This document shows positions 9,057 to 18,900 of a stretch of DNA of 64,000 nucleotides, in pieces (position 1 is the first letter of the stretch; each line of letters begins with the position of its first letter). The stretch comes from Psychrobacter immobilis (GTDB taxonomy: Bacteria > Pseudomonadota > Gammaproteobacteria > Pseudomonadales > Moraxellaceae): assembly GCA_904846145.1 (NCBI GenBank), contig CAJGZL010000001.1, forward strand, positions 2,542,001 to 2,606,000. Reading direction: 5' to 3'. The notes under the pieces were generated by a model. That model worked only from the letters and a program-made list of their open reading frames with translations, searched no databases and was not told where the DNA came from. Both the position numbers and the translations under genes were made by a program.

Positions 9057-9773
9057 ATGAATGATAGTGCAATAAATACGAATACAGTAATCTCTCCTGT
9101 CATCGTAGCTCTTGATAGTCCTTCTATGAATGCCGCTTTAACTTTAGCGGATACTCTAGACCCAAAGTTATGCCGATTGAAGGTCGGCAAAGAGCTATTT
9201 ACTCGTTCAGGGCCTGCCATTATAGACGCCTTGCATCAACGTCAGTTTGAGGTGTTTTTAGATTTAAAGTTTCATGATATACCTAACACTACCGCACAAG
9301 CAGTATTAGCAGCGGCTGAGATGGGGGTATGGATGGTTAATGTTCATGCCAGCGCTGGCTATGAGGCAATGGCATTAGCCAAGCGACGTTTAGTAGATAA
9401 CAATCATAACACTCTGCTAATAGCGGTTACTGTTTTGACTTCTATGAATGCCAATGATTTAAGCCAAATAGGGGTTACAGATAGTTTAGACGGGCAAGTG
9501 AGTCGTCTGGCTCAGTTGACTCAGCAGTCGGGACTGGATGGGGTTGTTTGCTCAGCACAAGAAGCTAAGGCGCTGAAACAGCTTTGCGGTGCTGATTTTA
9601 AATTAGTCACCCCAGGTATTCGTCTGTTAGAGGATAACAGTGACGATCAGCAACGTATTTGCACCCCGAAGCAAGCACTAGAGAATGGCTCCGATTATCT
9701 AGTGATTGGGCGTTCAATCACTCAAGCACCTAATCCCACTGAAAAGCTACAGCAGATATTACAAGGTATTTAG
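9057..9773 (+). CDS. pyrF: Orotidine 5'-phosphate decarboxylase
   Basis: PyrF performs the last step of UMP synthesis. The 238-aa TIM-barrel product contains the catalytic Asp-x-Lys-x-x-Asp motif ([12 protein letters not shown]), the N-terminal substrate Asp (IVALDSPSM) and the phosphate-binding end ([15 protein letters not shown]). The start at 9057 places the conserved core at residue 12 as expected, though no Shine-Dalgarno is visible. Confidence 0.97.
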   Translation: MNDSAINTNTVISPVIVALDSPSMNAALTLADTLDPKLCRLKVGKELFTRSGPAIIDALHQRQFEVFLDLKFHDIPNTTAQAVLAAAEMGVWMVNVHASAGYEAMALAKRRLVDNNHNTLLIAVTVLTSMNANDLSQIGVTDSLDGQVSRLAQLTQQSGLDGVVCSAQEAKALKQLCGADFKLVTPGIRLLEDNSDDQQRICTPKQALENGSDYLVIGRSITQAPNPTEKLQQILQGI

Positions 9774-9807
9774 TTTTTAAAGTAAAATAGTTCATTTTAT
9801 CGATCAT

Positions 9808-9836
9808 AAAAAAGACGACCTTGAGTTGTCTTTTTT
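9808..9836 (+). terminator. Terminator after pyrF
   Basis: AAAAAAGACGAC pairs with GTTGTCTTTTTT (one G-U) around a CTTGA loop; T-run present. Confidence 0.9.
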
Positions 9837-9886
9837 GCTTTTGCACCTTATATAACTAGTTGACGTTTTATATTATCTTGGATGTT

Positions 9887-10681
9887 ATGAAATTACAGAT
9901 TTTAAGTGACTTACATATAGATAGTTATGCTAGGCAATCACATCCTATAGGGCATATTCCTAAGACTGATGCTGACATAGTATTAGTCGCAGGAGATACG
10001 GCTAACAGCGATAGTGGTATGCCATGGTTACAGCAGCAAGCCACACGTTTGCAAGTACCACTGATTACTGTTGCGGGTAATCACGAATACTTTGGTGAAG
10101 ATGTGCTGCATTTTGATCATAAACTGGCAACGTGGGACAATTATAACGCTGCAAATAATCAAGGTGTAAGAGTACTACAATGCCAGCATATAGATATTGG
10201 CGAAATACGCATTTTAGGCTGTACATTGTGGACGGATTACCAATATCAAGCCGACGAGGATACGATGGAAGTCGCCAAACGCTTTATGCGCGACTATAAG
10301 CAAATCTATGCTGGAGATGAGCTATTCTCGCCTGAGGTCTCTATGCAGATCCATAGCCAGCAGCGTCAATGGCTCAGGCAGGCGCTAATCACAGCTCAGA
10401 AGCTAGGCAAGACGTCAGTAGTCATGAGCCATCATAGTATTAGTCCGTTATCTGTTTCTAAAAAGTACGCCACCTTACCAAGTAATGCCGCCTTTGTTAG
10501 TGATTTATCAGGGTGGATGAGTGAGCCTTGGGCGCCAAAATTATGGGTGCATGGTCATACTCATGAGGCTTTTGATTATAGTATTGATAAAACCCGTGTC
10601 ATTGTTAATCCGCGTGCTTATCCTAATGAGATTAGCAGTACTGCTATAGAATTTGCTTGGGATAAAGTCATTGAGATTTGA
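9887..10681 (+). CDS. Calcineurin-like metallophosphoesterase
   Basis: The product carries all dimetal phosphoesterase signatures in order: SDLHID near the N-terminus, GDTANSD, GNHEYF, SHHSI and HGHTHE. These residues bind two metal ions for phosphoester hydrolysis; the substrate is not deducible. I start at the ATG at 9887 (MKLQILSDLHID), because the upstream in-frame codons add nine residues ahead of the conserved first strand; length is then 264 aa. No signal peptide is seen, so it is probably cytoplasmic. It overlaps or abuts the upstream reading region of the next gene. Confidence 0.85.
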   Translation: MKLQILSDLHIDSYARQSHPIGHIPKTDADIVLVAGDTANSDSGMPWLQQQATRLQVPLITVAGNHEYFGEDVLHFDHKLATWDNYNAANNQGVRVLQCQHIDIGEIRILGCTLWTDYQYQADEDTMEVAKRFMRDYKQIYAGDELFSPEVSMQIHSQQRQWLRQALITAQKLGKTSVVMSHHSISPLSVSKKYATLPSNAAFVSDLSGWMSEPWAPKLWVHGHTHEAFDYSIDKTRVIVNPRAYPNEISSTAIEFAWDKVIEI

Positions 10682-10776
10682 TGGTTGTTTATAAGGCGCT
10701 AATTTTAACTTTATTTTATAATTGCCAAACCTATATTGTATTCACTCTAAATCAAAAATCTGCTACGCTGATAGCT

Positions 10777-11613
10777 ATGAGCAAACAACTAGATACGCCT
10801 GATAAAGTATATTCTTCTAATACTTTAGTTAAACCTCGTCTAAATGTCACAGCGCCCGCGCACCTACCTGATAGTATGGTGCCATCGGTCAATCTATTGC
10901 CTGACTGTAAGCGCCTCATTCTATTTACTCGTCACTCATTACGTGAACGCTCTGATGGCAATGGGTTTGCCAGCTATCAGCTACCATTGACGTCTAAAGG
11001 GCGGGTACTTGCCAAGTCTTGGGGGCGCTGGCTCGATAGTAATCTGCCTTATTCGCTAGATGTTGATAGCATATCCAGTCCGATAGGTCGTTGCATCGAT
11101 ACGGCGCAGCTGATGCAAGAGGGTGCAGGTTTGCAGCGTGATATTGCGCATCAGTCGCTACTGGTCGAGCCTGGCAGCTTAGTCACTGATTCTGAAACTG
11201 TAAGTGCAGTATTTAAAAAAATTGGTGTGCTCAATTTTATCAATCGTTTTTTACAAGGCAGCATTGAGGGCACCAAAAATGCTTATCAAGGCGGTTTGGA
11301 CATTTTATCGCTACTTTATCAGCACCAGCCTGAGCAAAATCATTTGATGCTGGCCGTTAGCCACGATACTTTATTATCTGCCTTTTTGGCCGTGATGCTT
11401 GATACTCCAGAGATTGACTGGAATGATTGGCCAAAGATGATGGAAGGGGTGTTTTTATGGTTTGATGATAAGCCATTTATAGAAACCAGTGCTCACTTCA
11501 TTTGGCGGGGTGAGGTCTATACGCGCAGTGTCAGTAGCTTATTGGAGAGTTATCGCGCATCAGGGTTTCATTCTAGTCAGTTATTACTGCCCCCAGAGGT
11601 TAAGTGGACTTGA
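10777..11613 (+). CDS. Histidine phosphatase superfamily protein
   Basis: The motif LFTRHSLRERSDG carries the RH pair of the phosphohistidine site, followed by SSPIGRCIDTAQLM (the second phosphate-binding Arg) and SHDTLLSAFL (the late His-Asp). Together these mark the branch-2-like histidine phosphatases. The substrate is unknown. The open frame extends upstream to 10678, overlapping the phosphoesterase stop, but those residues look non-coding in character. I prefer the ATG at 10777 (MSKQLDTPDK, 278 aa). No signal peptide is obvious. The start is uncertain, the family moderately sure. Confidence 0.7.
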   Translation: MSKQLDTPDKVYSSNTLVKPRLNVTAPAHLPDSMVPSVNLLPDCKRLILFTRHSLRERSDGNGFASYQLPLTSKGRVLAKSWGRWLDSNLPYSLDVDSISSPIGRCIDTAQLMQEGAGLQRDIAHQSLLVEPGSLVTDSETVSAVFKKIGVLNFINRFLQGSIEGTKNAYQGGLDILSLLYQHQPEQNHLMLAVSHDTLLSAFLAVMLDTPEIDWNDWPKMMEGVFLWFDDKPFIETSAHFIWRGEVYTRSVSSLLESYRASGFHSSQLLLPPEVKWT

Positions 11614-11644
11614 GGGGTGGATTAAGGGCACAGTTCTACAATCG

Positions 11645-12808
11645 CTAAACTACCATTCTACCTTTGCCATAACTAAACTGAGAGTTATTACCCAAGCGCT
11701 GACCGTGTGCGCAAAGTTGTCTACCGTATGCTAGCTGCTCAATCTGCCATGATTGCAAAGCAGAACGGACATCATGACAATTCGAAACTAGTGCCTGTAC
11801 TAATGCCAGTGCATTTGCTGCAGCTTTTGCCGTACTCGCTGCAGTATGAGGTCTTGGAATAAAAGCGGCGTCACCTATTAGCGCAATATTATCAAAAGCC
11901 ATCTGCGGTACTTCTAAATCTAAGATCGATTGTACAAAAGACGCTTTAGTAGAGGCAACTAAGGTCTTAAATGGCTCCACAAGCACAAGATCAGCGTAAT
12001 CACGCATTGTGCGCTCACTGCCAATAGCTATCATATCTGGTGGAATAGAATGGGCACGCTGTCTATCGTTTTTATCTGTGAGAATAGCAGGTAGCTCGGT
12101 CTGCTCATCGTAATTCACATACCAAACCCAATTGAATCGACGTGCTCCTGAAACAAGTGACTCATTCTCACCAGGTATAAGGTAGGCTAAGATTTGCGAG
12201 TTAGGAAAGTCATAGAACACAAAGCGCTCAGTAAATATTTTGGCAGCATTCAATGGTAAGTCAGCCTCATCAACTAGACCTCTAAAAGCGACGTAACCTG
12301 CATATTGAGGCATATAGCTAGGAAGCAGTTGCTGACGCACAGTGGACTGTGGCCCATCAGCGCCAATTAATAAATCAGCAGTCTCAATAGTGCCATCAGT
12401 AAAAATAGCCGTTGCTTTGTTATCGTTTGTTTGCACTTCACTTAGTGTTTTGCCTTGATGGTAGTGATCGTCTGGAAAGTTCTTACGCATTGAGCGATAA
12501 AGAATATTCCAAGAAGTTAAGGTTTGGCGCATCGCCATATTTTCAATACTGCCGTCTTTTTGAATATAATAACGCTCAGTAGCATCTACCCCCAAAGTAT
12601 CAGTGGCAATGCCTGCTTGCTTAAAAACTCTAATGACATCTGCCTGTAGCACCACACCGCCGCCGCGACTATCTAAACTATGCGCTGAGCGCTCATAAAT
12701 ATCTACCTGCCAGCCAATGGTGCGTAGCAGTACTCCGGCAAATAACCCTGCTAAAGAGCCGCCTATTATAATGGCGCGTTTATCTATAGATTCTGTTAAA
12801 GCTTGCAC
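11645..12808 (-). CDS. FAD-dependent group A monooxygenase-like protein
   Basis: The 387-aa product has an N-terminal Rossmann motif (IIGGSLAGLFAGVLL) and the FAD/NADPH DG motif (LLIGADGPQSTVRQ). It also has the GD motif (IALIGDAAFIPRPHTAAST). This is the architecture of single-component aromatic hydroxylases such as 2,6-dihydroxypyridine 3-monooxygenase. The substrate cannot be inferred. The start is GTG, with AGGAG seven nt upstream. It converges with the histidine phosphatase (31-nt gap, no hairpin seen) and stands alone downstream of a MITE-like element. Confidence 0.8.
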   Translation of the reverse strand: MQALTESIDKRAIIIGGSLAGLFAGVLLRTIGWQVDIYERSAHSLDSRGGGVVLQADVIRVFKQAGIATDTLGVDATERYYIQKDGSIENMAMRQTLTSWNILYRSMRKNFPDDHYHQGKTLSEVQTNDNKATAIFTDGTIETADLLIGADGPQSTVRQQLLPSYMPQYAGYVAFRGLVDEADLPLNAAKIFTERFVFYDFPNSQILAYLIPGENESLVSGARRFNWVWYVNYDEQTELPAILTDKNDRQRAHSIPPDMIAIGSERTMRDYADLVLVEPFKTLVASTKASFVQSILDLEVPQMAFDNIALIGDAAFIPRPHTAASTAKAAANALALVQALVSNCHDVRSALQSWQIEQLAYGRQLCAHGQRLGNNSQFSYGKGRMVV

Positions 12809-12931
12809 TGAAGATCTCCTAAGTTTAAATACCTATCGCTCCTATTATTTTTTAGTTTAAAGTGTTTTGCTCTAAGCACTAATGTTTTTAGGTATTATTT
12901 TAATTATTAATTGTTTTAATCGCCCATTATT

Positions 12932-13215
12932 TTAGGGTCTGTTGAACATTCACAAGTAGGCACTGCTGATAGCTAAAATGGTTCTAGTTTAAGTAAAAAT
13001 CGCAGGCAATGCAGATGCCTTAGCTAGCTGATTTTAGTTAGACGGTTACAACGAATAGGGCGATTTTAGCATCAGCCTGCAAGGACAGGACTTTTTTTTG
13101 CCGATTCGTCATTAAAAAGATCCACTTAGAGTGACTAAACTAGATATTTTTAATCTAGAATCGCCTAAAAAATAGTCACTGTCAGTGCCACGGTCGAATG
13201 TTCAACAGACCCTAA
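12932..13215. mobile_element. MITE-like element with 20-bp perfect terminal inverted repeats
   Basis: TTAGGGTCTGTTGAACATTC (12932-12951) recurs as its exact reverse complement at 13196-13215. The 284-bp interior has no open frame. The flanks show a possible 4-bp target duplication TATT (12928-12931 and 13216-13219). The left end extends into CACAAGTAGGCACTGCTGAT, a sequence shared with the element at 43681-44022, so this is a repeated family in the genome. It sits between rpsT and the monooxygenase without disrupting either. Confidence 0.8.
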
Positions 13216-13296
13216 TATTTAAAAATCTTAATTTTGAGAATTTTTAAATCTTAGGTTTCAAGCGTTAGCAGTTACAGGTATTATTTGAGCGCCCAT

Positions 13297-13337
13297 AAAA
13301 AAACCTTGCCTCGGTATTGAACTTAAGGCAAGGTTTT
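13297..13337 (-). terminator. Terminator after rpsT
   Basis: Reading the minus strand, AAAACCTTGCC pairs with GGCAAGGTTT across a 16-nt loop and is followed by seven Ts. Confidence 0.9.
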
Positions 13338-13364
13338 GATGCGTACAGTCTAAATCAAACAGTC

Positions 13365-13631
13365 TTAAGCTTGTAAGCCTTTGATAGTTTTATTTAGGCG
13401 ACTTTTACGACGAGCCGCTTTATTCTTATGAATGATACCTTTGTCAGCCATACGATCTAAAACTGGTACCGCTTTTTTATAAGCTTCGGTAGCAGCATCA
13501 TAATCTTTGGCTGCGATAGCCGCATCAACACGCTTTAAATAAGTACGAACCATAGAGCGTTGTGACGCAGAGTTCTGACGACGTTTGGTGTTTTGACGGG
13601 CGCGTTTACGAGCTTGTGCAGTATTAGCCAC
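13365..13631 (-). CDS. rpsT: 30S ribosomal protein S20
   Basis: The 88-aa basic protein starts [20 protein letters not shown], typical of S20, which binds 16S rRNA early in 30S assembly. The start is GTG at 13631-13629, preceded by AAGGAG at ideal distance. Longer upstream reading-frame residues are rejected because S20 proteins begin M-A-N. Non-ATG starts are also known for E. coli rpsT (UUG), where translation is autoregulated. Confidence 0.97.
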   Translation of the reverse strand: MANTAQARKRARQNTKRRQNSASQRSMVRTYLKRVDAAIAAKDYDAATEAYKKAVPVLDRMADKGIIHKNKAARRKSRLNKTIKGLQA

Positions 13632-14186
13632 GCGTATCTCCTTGATAAAAGACAGGTAAAAAATGAATGTAACTTGCAACAGTGCAATAATGAATTGAAC
13701 CATCATCAATGACGAGCAGCCGTCTCACAATTGATAATATCGATGCTAAATATAAACTAGGTATAAATAGGCCATCGCAATCGTTAAATCTATTTGGAAT
13801 AATTAAATAGACTCAACCAGTAAAGGCGGTTATCTTAACAAATTATTGAGCTTAGGACAATGTATTTGACAGCGAATGCGTAAACAAACAGGTCACTGTA
13901 CTGGGATGAGATCAATAAGACTTTCGCTTTTCATAAAACGGTTTATGATATTCTTCATGCTCTGATAGATTACGCTCTGACAGATTATAGTATTCTGATA
14001 GAATCTCTTACAATAAATTATCAACAATACATTCAGTCATGTGCTCAGCTTAGGTATGATAGGGGAATAATAACTGAATGACTTTGGTAGCCGCAATTAG
14101 CTTAGTGTTGATACATGAAGGCTGTTTTTAATGGCTCTATTTAACACTATTACTCGGCAACAATATTTTGATGGAATGAGTCAAAT
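13632..14186. other. rpsT upstream region
   Basis: This is 555 bases without a gene. It holds a palindrome CATAAA-ACGG-TTTATG at 13932-13947. It also holds three degenerate copies of TCTGAYAGAWT beginning at 13961, 13976 and 13994. Their function is unknown. Promoters for rpsT (minus) and the SDR gene (plus) must lie here, but I could not place them with confidence. Confidence 0.45.
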
Positions 14187-14885
14187 ATGCAACGAAAAGC
14201 AATAATAATTGGGGCGACAGGACTGGTAGGGCAGCACCTTGTAAAACAATTGAGTGAGCTTTATGATACTTTGATTGTTATTGCTAGGCGACCACCGCGC
14301 TTTATCAATGCCAGCATGCGATTTTATCAGGTCAATGACTTCGATAATTTAACCGAAGTATTTGCTAGTGTGGGCGTCAATAAGAGCACCGATGCTTTTA
14401 GCTGCTTGGGAACGACCAAAAAACAAGCGGGTAGTGATGAGGTCTTTAGAAAAGTGGACCACGATTACAATGTCACCTTTGCTAAGCTATGTCATGATAA
14501 AGGCGTTGAGAGATTTTTCTTATTATCATCAATGAATGCTGATATTGATAGCCGATTTCTATACAATAAAGTAAAAGCTGAAACTGAGCATTCAATTACG
14601 TCGCTTAACTTTATGCAATTCATAATATTTCGTCCGTCGCTATTATTGGGTAAGCATAAAGGCCGTCCTTTAGAGAGTATTAGTCAGAAGGTTTTTGGAC
14701 TAGTATCGCCGTTGATATCTGAGTCTTTATCTCTGCATCCTATCTCGGCCAAACGTGTGGCTAGCGCCATGGCGATGAGTGCTCATGATATTTATGAGCG
14801 TAATAAGTATCAGAATGGCCCTTTAGATAATCGTGTTACCCTGATAGAGAATAAGCAAATGCTAACGATGACTCGAGTCAAATAG
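14187..14885 (+). CDS. NAD(P)-binding atypical SDR (HTATIP2-like)
   Basis: The 232-aa product starts with a Rossmann motif (IIGATGLVGQHLV) and has a CLGTTKKQAGS segment. A YxxxK-type pair in LYNKVKAETE and the FRPSLLLGKHKGRP stretch mark atypical SDRs related to HTATIP2/TIP30 and bacterial YwnB-like reductases. Substrate unknown. It is monocistronic by spacing (259 nt to rraA). Confidence 0.75.
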   Translation: MQRKAIIIGATGLVGQHLVKQLSELYDTLIVIARRPPRFINASMRFYQVNDFDNLTEVFASVGVNKSTDAFSCLGTTKKQAGSDEVFRKVDHDYNVTFAKLCHDKGVERFFLLSSMNADIDSRFLYNKVKAETEHSITSLNFMQFIIFRPSLLLGKHKGRPLESISQKVFGLVSPLISESLSLHPISAKRVASAMAMSAHDIYERNKYQNGPLDNRVTLIENKQMLTMTRVK

Positions 14886-15144
14886 AACGAGCTTTGGCTG
14901 CTATTGGCTTCTATCTGTTGGCTTCCAACTTCTAAAAGCTGCGTTATTCTAATTTTTAAGCTAGAGTATGTCCGGATTTGATAACATTCACTTTGATTGA
15001 CAGGTAATTATCTTGCTGTGCTTATTATTCAATCAAGGATGTACCCTAAATTGAATTTTAATGATGTTTTGCGAAATAGCCTAAGTGATTATTAAATTTG
15101 ATCTTACTTTTAGCTCAGAATAATTATTAACAAGGAGTGTTTAT

Positions 15145-15675
15145 ATGTCAGAAACTACTATGAATAAAGAGAATTTTGTTACTTGTGATTTGTTGGATGC
15201 CAATCCTGAATCGCAAGTATGTTTGCCAAATATAGAAGGCAAATCGTTTTATAGCTTTGGCGCTAAGGATAAGTTCTGCGGTGAAATCGTCACAGTTAAA
15301 TGTTTTGAAGACAATAGCCGTGTTAAAGCGCTACTCAATAGCGATGGTAAAGACAAAAGTGGTGAAGGCAAGGTGTTAGTGGTTGATGGCGGTGGCTCAA
15401 TGCGCTGTGCTCTACTTGGCGATATGATTGCACAAGCCGCGATAGACAATGGCTGGGCTGGGGTAGTCGTTTATGGCTGCGTCCGTGATGTCGACGATAT
15501 GGCACAGATGGAAATCGGTATTATGGCGCTAGGCTGTATCCCACGCAAATCAACACGCCGTGATGAAGGTCAAACGGATATTGAAATTAGCTTTGGCGAT
15601 TTAACGCTTAATTCTGGCATGTTCATCTATGCCGATAATAATGGCATGATCGCAAGCGACAAAGCACTACTCTAG
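15145..15675 (+). CDS. rraA: RraA family protein (RNase E regulator / HMG aldolase-like)
   Basis: The 176-aa product carries the RraA core: TCDLLDANPE at the N-terminus, VLVVDGGGSMRCALLGDMIA, GVVVYGCVRDV and IPRKSTRRDEGQ. RraA in E. coli binds RNase E and inhibits it. The wider family also includes metal-dependent 4-hydroxy-4-methyl-2-oxoglutarate aldolases with the same G-x-R-D substrate site, so either activity is possible. AAGGAG at ideal spacing fixes the start at 15145. Confidence 0.88.
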   Translation: MSETTMNKENFVTCDLLDANPESQVCLPNIEGKSFYSFGAKDKFCGEIVTVKCFEDNSRVKALLNSDGKDKSGEGKVLVVDGGGSMRCALLGDMIAQAAIDNGWAGVVVYGCVRDVDDMAQMEIGIMALGCIPRKSTRRDEGQTDIEISFGDLTLNSGMFIYADNNGMIASDKALL

Positions 15676-15710
15676 CTCAAGTAAGCTTATCTTAAGCTAA
15701 ATGTAAATCT

Positions 15711-15740
15711 AAAATCTCAGCGTAGTTGCTGGGATTTTTT
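15711..15740 (+). terminator. Terminator after rraA
   Basis: AAAATCTCAGC pairs with GCTGGGATTTT (one G-U), followed by Ts. Confidence 0.88.
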
Positions 15741-15837
15741 GCATGAGTAATGATTACCTTGATAACAACCTTGATTAAATTTTCGATAACAATTTTACTA
15801 ATAATAGTTTTAATCACAAACCGTTACGGCATACATT

Positions 15838-15866
15838 TTGGTCAAAAGCCAAAACTTTCGTATAAT
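15838..15866 (+). promoter_or_regulatory. Promoter for mfd
   Basis: TTGGTC (15838-15843), a 17-nt spacer and TATAAT (15861-15866). It gives a short leader of under 30 nt to the ATG at 15901. Confidence 0.6.
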
Positions 15867-15900
15867 GGTTATCTGACTCCTAACTTTGATCCTATTCGCT

Positions 15901-18900
15901 ATGCCTATCACTGCTTTAACTGACGCCTTTGCTCCGATCAATCAACAGTTATTTCCAATAAAAGATACTCAGCGGCGCTGGCTGGCACCTGTGCATGGTG
16001 CGGTCAGTAGTCTATGGCTGGCAAGCTTAGTCAAATCGCCAGTATGGGATGTGGCTGAGCGTTTAAAGGTGGTAGTAACCCGAGATCAAAACCAGCTCAA
16101 CCAAATAGAGACCGAATTGGCCTTTTGCGGTGTTGATGCTTATGTGTTTCCTGATTGGGAGACCTTAACTTATGATGAGCTGTCGCCGCATCAAGATATT
16201 GTCAGCGAGCGGATTAATTTACTGACAGATATGCCAAGCTCAGGGGTGATGCTCATATCGATACAGGCGCTTATGCATCGAGTGGCGCCGCCCAGCTGGT
16301 TGATTGGTCAGCATTTTGACTTAAGTGTTGGTGATCGATTTGATATTAACACTCAGCGTGAGTTACTAGCTAAGGCGGGTTATCGCGCCGTTGAGAATGT
16401 TTTTGAGCCGGGTGAGTTTGCGGTACGTGGCAGTATTATTGATATCTTTGCCATGGGGCAGCCGTTTCCACTGCGCTTAGATCTGTTCGATGATGAGATT
16501 GAGAGCATTCGTTTTTTTCATCCTCAGACCCAGCGTACCTTAACTGAAGATGACTTGAAGTCTATGCTATCGGGCAATGATAGTAGTATGGGTCAAGAGT
16601 CGATATCGCTACTACATAAGCTACCGGATATCTCAAAGCCGATTGAGCAGTTTCAGATCTTACCTGCCAAAGAGTTTCCTTTGGAAGAAGGACGCGAGAC
16701 CTTTCGCATGAACTTCGCTGCTATGTTCCCAAATGCTAGTAGCCGCAAGTCTGAGCTGCATAAAGACGTGATGGCAGGTATCGCTAGCAGCGGACTTGAG
16801 TATTATCAGCCCTTGTTTTTTGATCTAAAAGATTGGGCACAGCAGAGTAGTCTATTTGCCTATCTGCCAAGTGATACGCTATTTATCACCGATGAGCACA
16901 TCAGTGAGCGGCAGGTAGATTACTGGTCGCAGATTCAACGTCGTTATGAGGAGCGTCGACACGATATCGACAAACCAATTGTCGCGCCTGAATTACTCTA
17001 TCTATTATCAAATACTCTTAATGAGCAGTTAAACAATTATCCACGAGTGATATTGAGCGCAGATGCAAAGCTTGCGACCATGAGCGATGTGGCTGCGATT
17101 GACAATGTTACCGCAATCGATAATGACAGTTTACAGCTTGGTTCAAACGTACATAAGCAAAAAGGCTTAGTGACCCTAAGTGCCGAAGAGCCACCACAAC
17201 TTGCCGTTAATCATCAAAAATCTGAACCATTAGCTGCGCTATTAGATTTTCTATCATTACAAGGGCAAACTAATACACCGGTCTTGATCGTTGCTGAAAC
17301 GGCAGGTCGCCGTGAGATACTGATTGAGCTATTTAAGGGTAAGATAGATATTACCGCTTATGCTAGCTTCAAAGACTTTCTAGCAGCGCCCAGAATAGCG
17401 GCTATCAGTAGTAATAACGGTGCAAGTGCGCGTCCACGAGTAGGGCTAACCGTTGCGCCCATTGAGCGCGGCGTCTATGTCCCTGAACGTCTAGTCATGA
17501 TTAGCGAAACTCAGCTGTTTGGCAGGCAAGTACTGCAAACGCGCAGGCGGCGTCAAAGCGGGGTGTCAGAGGAGTTCTTAGTTAAGAGCGTCACTGAGAT
17601 GACGCAGGGCAGTCCTATTGTCCATATTGAACACGGTATTGGCCGCTACAACGGCCTGATTACTTTGGATGTTGGCGATGGCGAACAAGAATTTATTCAT
17701 CTTAAGTATGCGGAAGAAGCTAGTATTTACGTGCCTGTAGCCAATTTGCAAATGATCAGCCGCTACAGTGGTGGCGATCCAGCGCTCGCGCCACTACACA
17801 AGATAGGCAGCGGTAAATGGGATCGCGCCAAACAAAAAGCTTTAGAGCAAATTCATGATGTGGCAGCAGAGCTACTCAATATGCAGGCGCGCCGCGAAGC
17901 CAAAGTCGGTATTCACTTCAAAATCGATATTTCGCAGTATGAGCTGTTTGCCAGTCAGTTTGAATTTGAAGAAACGCCCGATCAAGCCAATGCTATTCAT
18001 GCTGTCATGAATGATATGAAACAAAACCAGCCTATGGATCGTCTGATATGTGGCGATGTTGGCTTTGGTAAAACTGAGGTCGCCATGCGTGCCGCCTTTA
18101 TTGCGGTAAGCGCAGGCTATCAAGTCGCAGTGCTCGTGCCGACGACTCTATTGGCAGGGCAGCATGAGGATAATTTCCGCAATCGCTTTGCAGATTGGCC
18201 CGTACGTATTGAGACTTTGTCGCGATTTGGTGGTAAAAAACACCAACAAACCGTATTAACTGATTTAGCCGCTGGTAAAGTCGATATTGTTATTGGTACT
18301 CACAAATTATTGCAATCTGACGTTAAATTTTCTAATTTAGGCCTCATGGTCGTAGATGAAGAGCATCGCTTTGGGGTACGTCATAAAGAGCGCATCAAAG
18401 CCATTCAGACGGATGTCGATAGTATGTCGATGACCGCAACCCCTATACCGCGTACGTTGAATATGGCGCTATCGGGTATGCGCGATATGTCGATTATCGC
18501 AACTCCTCCTGCACGGCGCTTATCAATCAAAACCTTTGTCATGGCAAAGAGCGACGCGCTGATGAAAGAGGCAATCTTACGTGAGCTCTTACGCGGTGGA
18601 CAGGTGTATCTGTTGCATAACGATGTCGCAAGCATCGAGCGCATGGCAGAGACTATCCGCGAGCTAGTCCCTGAGGCTCGCGTAGGAGTCGCTCATGGTC
18701 AGATGCCCGAAAACCAACTTGAGCAAGTCATGCAGCAGTTTTATCATAAAAAGTTCAATGTATTGATCTGCTCAACTATCATTGAAACAGGTATTGATGT
18801 GCCCAATGCCAATACTATTATTATTGAGCGGGCTGATAAATTTGGTCTAGCGCAGTTGCATCAGCTGCGTGGTCGGGTAGGTCGCAGTCATCATCAAGCT

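Noticed and set aside
9053..9058. TATAAT overlapping the pyrF start codon
   Set aside because: It would give an mRNA starting inside the conserved protein; no later start codon fits. It is chance in AT-rich DNA.
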